Part shown: positions 6,322 through 7,940 of the stretch, piece after piece
Position numbering within the stretch: position 1 is the stretch's first letter
Layout of the letters: every line of letters starts with the position of its first letter
Source: Flavobacteriales bacterium UBA7519
GTDB lineage: Bacteria > Bacteroidota > Bacteroidia > Flavobacteriales > Weeksellaceae
Assembly (NCBI GenBank): GCA_002476905.1
Contig: DLND01000156.1
Span: 1 to 7,940, forward strand
Direction of reading: 5' to 3'
Length of the DNA stretch: 7,940 nt
Position numbers and translations under genes: made by a program
Notes under the pieces: model-generated
Database searches by the model: none
What the model was told of the DNA's origin: nothing
Seen by the model: the letters and a program-made list of their open reading frames with translations, nothing else

Positions 6322-6360
6322 AATTTATCTCGCGCCTTTGCGATTAAATAATTTATCTCG
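6322..6360. repeat. 11-base direct repeat at the 3' end of yaaA
   Basis: AATTTATCTCG occurs exactly at 6322-6332 and again at 6350-6360, 28 bases apart. The second copy contains the yaaA stop codon and part of its last codons. The bases between the copies belong to the right arm of the TTTGCG repeat. Confidence 0.75.
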
Positions 6361-7114
6361 TAAAAACCAAATTAGTTTCGGTCGATAATTTCTCGTCCAA
6401 AAGATAATTCTCGTAATTGAAAGCTTTCAGCTCATCCAAAGTCTGAACATTATTTTCAGCACAAAAACGAAGCATCAATCCTCGAGCGTGTTTCGTGTAA
6501 ACAACAATTGTTTTCAGCTTTCCATCCGGCTGAGTCTGCTTAAAATCAAAATCAATGACTTTGGCCTTCAGTTTTTTTCTGTCAACAACTTTTCCGTATT
6601 CATTGCTTGCGAGATTAATAAGTAATTCATCTTTTTTTAACTCAGAGTTCAATTGTTGTGTTACTTTATCAGTCCAGAATTCGTACAAATTTTTATAAGA
6701 ATCGAATTGGAAAGGTCTTCCCATTTCCAAACGATACAACATTACCTTATCAGAAGGTTTTAAAAGCCCGTAAAGTCCGGATAAGATTCGGAAGTTTTTT
6801 TCAAGATATTTTACGGCTTTTTCATCCAAAGATTTAGCATCCAATCCACGATAAACTTCGCCAGTGAAGGCAAACATTGCAGGTGCTGAATTTTTAGCTG
6901 TCGGTTTTGAAGTCCATTTTTGGTTTCGTTCCCAATTTTCGTCTGCCAGTTTTGGAGAGATTTCCATTAACTCAGAAAGATATTTTGGAGACTTTTCTTT
7001 CAAAAAAGAATGAATAAATTCTGAATCTTTGATGAATTTTGGTGTTGTGTTTTTTAAAAATTCTGTAGAATTCTCTACATTCATTAGTTTGGCAGGCGAG
7101 GATATAAATTTCAT
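6353..7114 (-). CDS. yaaA: Peroxide stress protein YaaA (UPF0246/DUF328 family)
   Basis: The family is named for E. coli YaaA, which limits free intracellular iron during hydrogen peroxide stress; the exact biochemical activity is not settled. At 253 residues it is close to the E. coli length (258). Family signatures are the N-terminal ISSPAK at 4-9, SGLYGLLKPSDKVMLYRLEMGRPF at about 112-135, LINLASNEYGKVV at 165-177, and YTKHARGLMLRF at 206-217. There is no signal peptide or membrane helix, so it is cytosolic. The ATG at 7114 puts the SPAK motif at residues 6-9, as expected. It lies 87 bases downstream of the yciO-like gene on the same strand, with no terminator visible between them, so the two may be co-transcribed. 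No OxyR- or PerR-type site is recognisable upstream. Confidence 0.93.
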   Translation of the reverse strand: MKFISSPAKLMNVENSTEFLKNTTPKFIKDSEFIHSFLKEKSPKYLSELMEISPKLADENWERNQKWTSKPTAKNSAPAMFAFTGEVYRGLDAKSLDEKAVKYLEKNFRILSGLYGLLKPSDKVMLYRLEMGRPFQFDSYKNLYEFWTDKVTQQLNSELKKDELLINLASNEYGKVVDRKKLKAKVIDFDFKQTQPDGKLKTIVVYTKHARGLMLRFCAENNVQTLDELKAFNYENYLLDEKLSTETNLVFTR

Positions 7115-7130
7115 GTTTTGGCTTTTGTTT

Positions 7131-7199
7131 GATAGTTGTTTGTTGATGGTTTACTGTTAGTTTTTGTTGAATTCTATCAACTATTAACCAACAACTATT
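7131..7199. repeat. Inverted repeat of GATAGTTG type in the yaaA-yciO spacer
   Basis: The arms at 7131-7151 and 7179-7199 pair over 21 positions: 17 Watson-Crick pairs, three G-T wobbles and one mismatch when read as plus-strand RNA. The loop is 27 bases. The GATAGTTG/TTGATGG motifs resemble the tandem units in the thrA-thrB spacer. The pairing is better on the strand opposite to the flanking genes, which suggests a DNA-level repeat rather than a terminator for yciO. Confidence 0.65.
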
Positions 7200-7201
7200 C
7201 A

Positions 7202-7813
7202 CTAAATTTTTCCTTTCCCTTGTCGGATAATCTCAGGTTCTCCAGAAGTTAAATCTACAATTGTTGAAGCTACATTGTCACCATATCCGGAATCAATTAC
7301 CAAGTCAACCATTTTATCATATTTTTCAGCAATCAATTCTGGGTCTGTAGAATATTCCAAAATCTCATCATCATCACGAATAGAAGTAGAAACAATAGGA
7401 TGTCCCAATTTTTCAACAATCAGTTGCGGTACAATATGATCAGGAACTCTTATACCTACAGTTTTATGACCTTTATAAGCTGTTGGAAGGTTTCTGTTGG
7501 CTTCCAAAATAAATGTAAATGCGCCGGGAAGATGGGTTTTCAAAAATCGAAAAGTTGAAGTTTCTATCGGTTTTGTGAATTCTGAAAGATGACTCAAATC
7601 ATTACAAATGATTGAAAATTTTTGCTTGTCAATCTTGATTCCTTTTATTTGAGCAAGTCTTTCCATTGCTTTTTGATTATAAATGTCACAACCAATCGTG
7701 TAAATCGTATCTGAAGGATAAATAATGACACCACCGTTTTGAAGGACTTTTACGGCTTCGTCTATCAAATTTTCTTGCGGATTTTGTGGGTATATTTTTA
7801 AGATTTTTGCCAT
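7202..7813 (-). CDS. yciO: Sua5/YciO/YrdC family protein, YciO-like (L-threonylcarbamoyladenylate synthase type)
   Basis: The family's best-known reaction makes threonylcarbamoyl-AMP from threonine, bicarbonate and ATP for t6A tRNA modification. The product has 203 residues, the size of a stand-alone YrdC domain. Visible motifs are GGVIIYPSDTIYTIGC at 27-42, PGAFTFIL at 96-103, TVGIRVPDH at 118-126, STS at 142-144 and ASTIVDLT at 182-189. The opening (IYPQNPQENLIDEAV) and the end resemble E. coli YciO more closely than YrdC/TsaC. The usual K-R-P-x-x-K signature is replaced by KGIKIDKQKF at 57-66. Family membership is therefore firm, but TsaC activity is uncertain: it could be the cell's t6A enzyme or a YciO paralogue with another role. 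The ATG at 7813 begins just before the domain, and the stop is TAG. It is probably the first gene of a pair with yaaA. Confidence 0.9.
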   Translation of the reverse strand: MAKILKIYPQNPQENLIDEAVKVLQNGGVIIYPSDTIYTIGCDIYNQKAMERLAQIKGIKIDKQKFSIICNDLSHLSEFTKPIETSTFRFLKTHLPGAFTFILEANRNLPTAYKGHKTVGIRVPDHIVPQLIVEKLGHPIVSTSIRDDDEILEYSTDPELIAEKYDKMVDLVIDSGYGDNVASTIVDLTSGEPEIIRQGKGKI

Positions 7814-7871
7814 AGTTAACTATATTAATTATTGAAGAACGCTCTTATCATATCCATTATCAAAAATTGTG

Positions 7872-7902
7872 AAAAAGTAAGCAACATAAAAAAGAGAATC
7901 AA
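7872..7902 (-). promoter_or_regulatory. Possible promoter of the yciO-like gene
   Basis: On the minus strand a TTG (7900-7902) is followed by 20 bases and then TACTTTTT (7872-7879), one base from the TAnnTTTG consensus. The spacing fits a Bacteroidota -33/-7 promoter and would give a leader of about 50-60 bases. The TTG lies within the tRNA terminator stem, so a chance match is quite possible. Confidence 0.3.
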
Positions 7903-7917
7903 AAAATTGATTCTCTT
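7888..7917 (-). terminator. Rho-independent terminator of the tRNA gene
   Basis: A perfect 11-base stem, AAGAGAATCAA (7892-7902) and TTGATTCTCTT (7907-7917), has a four-base loop. Read on the minus strand it is followed by TTTTTT, formed by the A-run at 7888-7893. It starts three bases past the tRNA 3' end. On the plus strand no T-run follows, so it acts for the tRNA. Confidence 0.88.
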
Positions 7918-7920
7918 AGT

Positions 7921-7940
7921 TGGTTGCGAGGACACGACTC
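7921..7940 (-). tRNA. 3' end of a tRNA gene, cut by the window edge
   Basis: The reverse complement reads GAGT (end of a TTCGAGT T-loop), CGTGT (3' strand of the T-stem), CCTCGCA (3' strand of the acceptor stem), A (discriminator) and a gene-encoded CCA. A strong terminator follows at once. The anticodon is off the window, so the amino acid cannot be read. Ending in CGCA-A-CCA resembles bacterial initiator tRNA, in which A72 is unpaired with base 1, but an elongator tRNA beginning with U is equally possible. Confidence 0.75.

Larger units (their letters stand above)
6239..6349. repeat. Nested TTTGCG inverted repeats filling the prmC-yaaA spacer
   Basis: An outer imperfect inverted repeat joins 6239-6258 (ATTTGACGCAAAGTCGCAAA) with 6329-6349, matching at about 16 of 20 positions with one gap. 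It encloses the perfect inner hairpin at 6281-6309. The motif TTTGCG or its complement occurs four times in the spacer. The left arm starts seven bases upstream of the prmC start codon. This resembles intergenic TTTGCG-type repeats I recall from flavobacterial genomes; that has not been verified. Confidence 0.65.

Noticed and set aside
7813..7822. Palindrome TAGTTAACTA at the yciO start codon as an operator
   Set aside because: A single 10-base AT-rich palindrome is expected by chance in such sequence, and no second site or known motif supports it.
1..7940. Defence system, phage, CRISPR array, toxin-antitoxin or biosynthetic novelty
   Set aside because: Every long coding region is a recognised housekeeping gene, the spacers are short, and no transposase, integrase or regularly spaced repeat array is present.

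Overview
The window looks like a core-genome segment of an AT-rich member of the Bacteroidota, most likely a flavobacterium of the Chryseobacterium/Weeksellaceae type. That placement is an inference. It rests on the protein sequences, on A-rich translation starts with no Shine-Dalgarno sequence, on a perfect Bacteroidota-type -7 element (TAnnTTTG) before rpsO, and on short dispersed repeats in most spacers. No phage, plasmid, insertion sequence, CRISPR array or defence system is visible.

Layout. Bases 1-30 are a terminator of a gene that lies off the left edge. Bases 106-4947 (+) are the complete threonine branch in pathway order: thrA (fused aspartokinase-homoserine dehydrogenase), thrB (homoserine kinase) and thrC (threonine synthase). 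The spacers between them are 97 and 77 bases. No terminator is visible after thrC, and rpsO (ribosomal protein S15, +) follows with its own -7 element. A hairpin at 5326-5355 ends rpsO and probably also the convergent prmC. From prmC rightwards everything is on the minus strand: prmC (release-factor glutamine methyltransferase), yaaA (peroxide-stress protein family) and a YciO-like member of the Sua5/YciO/YrdC family. The last 20 bases are the 3' end of a tRNA gene on the minus strand, followed by a clear terminator. No gap between genes reaches 300 bases.

How the genes work together. ThrA carries out the first and third steps from aspartate to threonine, ThrB phosphorylates homoserine and ThrC makes threonine. 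ThrA keeps the two ACT-domain glutamines linked to threonine sensing in plant homologues, and no leader-peptide attenuator is visible, so allosteric feedback is the likelier control. The rest is translation-related housekeeping (S15, PrmC, the YrdC-family protein, a tRNA) plus YaaA.

Most notable structure. Two copies of a 26-base element occur, one before thrA (57-82) and one inside prmC (5674-5699). They share their loop, while their terminal stem bases differ in a compensatory way (C-G to G-C, A-T to T-A, C-G to U-G). The prmC copy is translated as a small insert just before the catalytic NPPY motif. Other spacers hold different repeat families: GATAGTT units in two spacers, an imperfect hairpin between thrB and thrC, and nested TTTGCG inverted repeats between prmC and yaaA. 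These, not a new protein system, are the least explained parts of the window.
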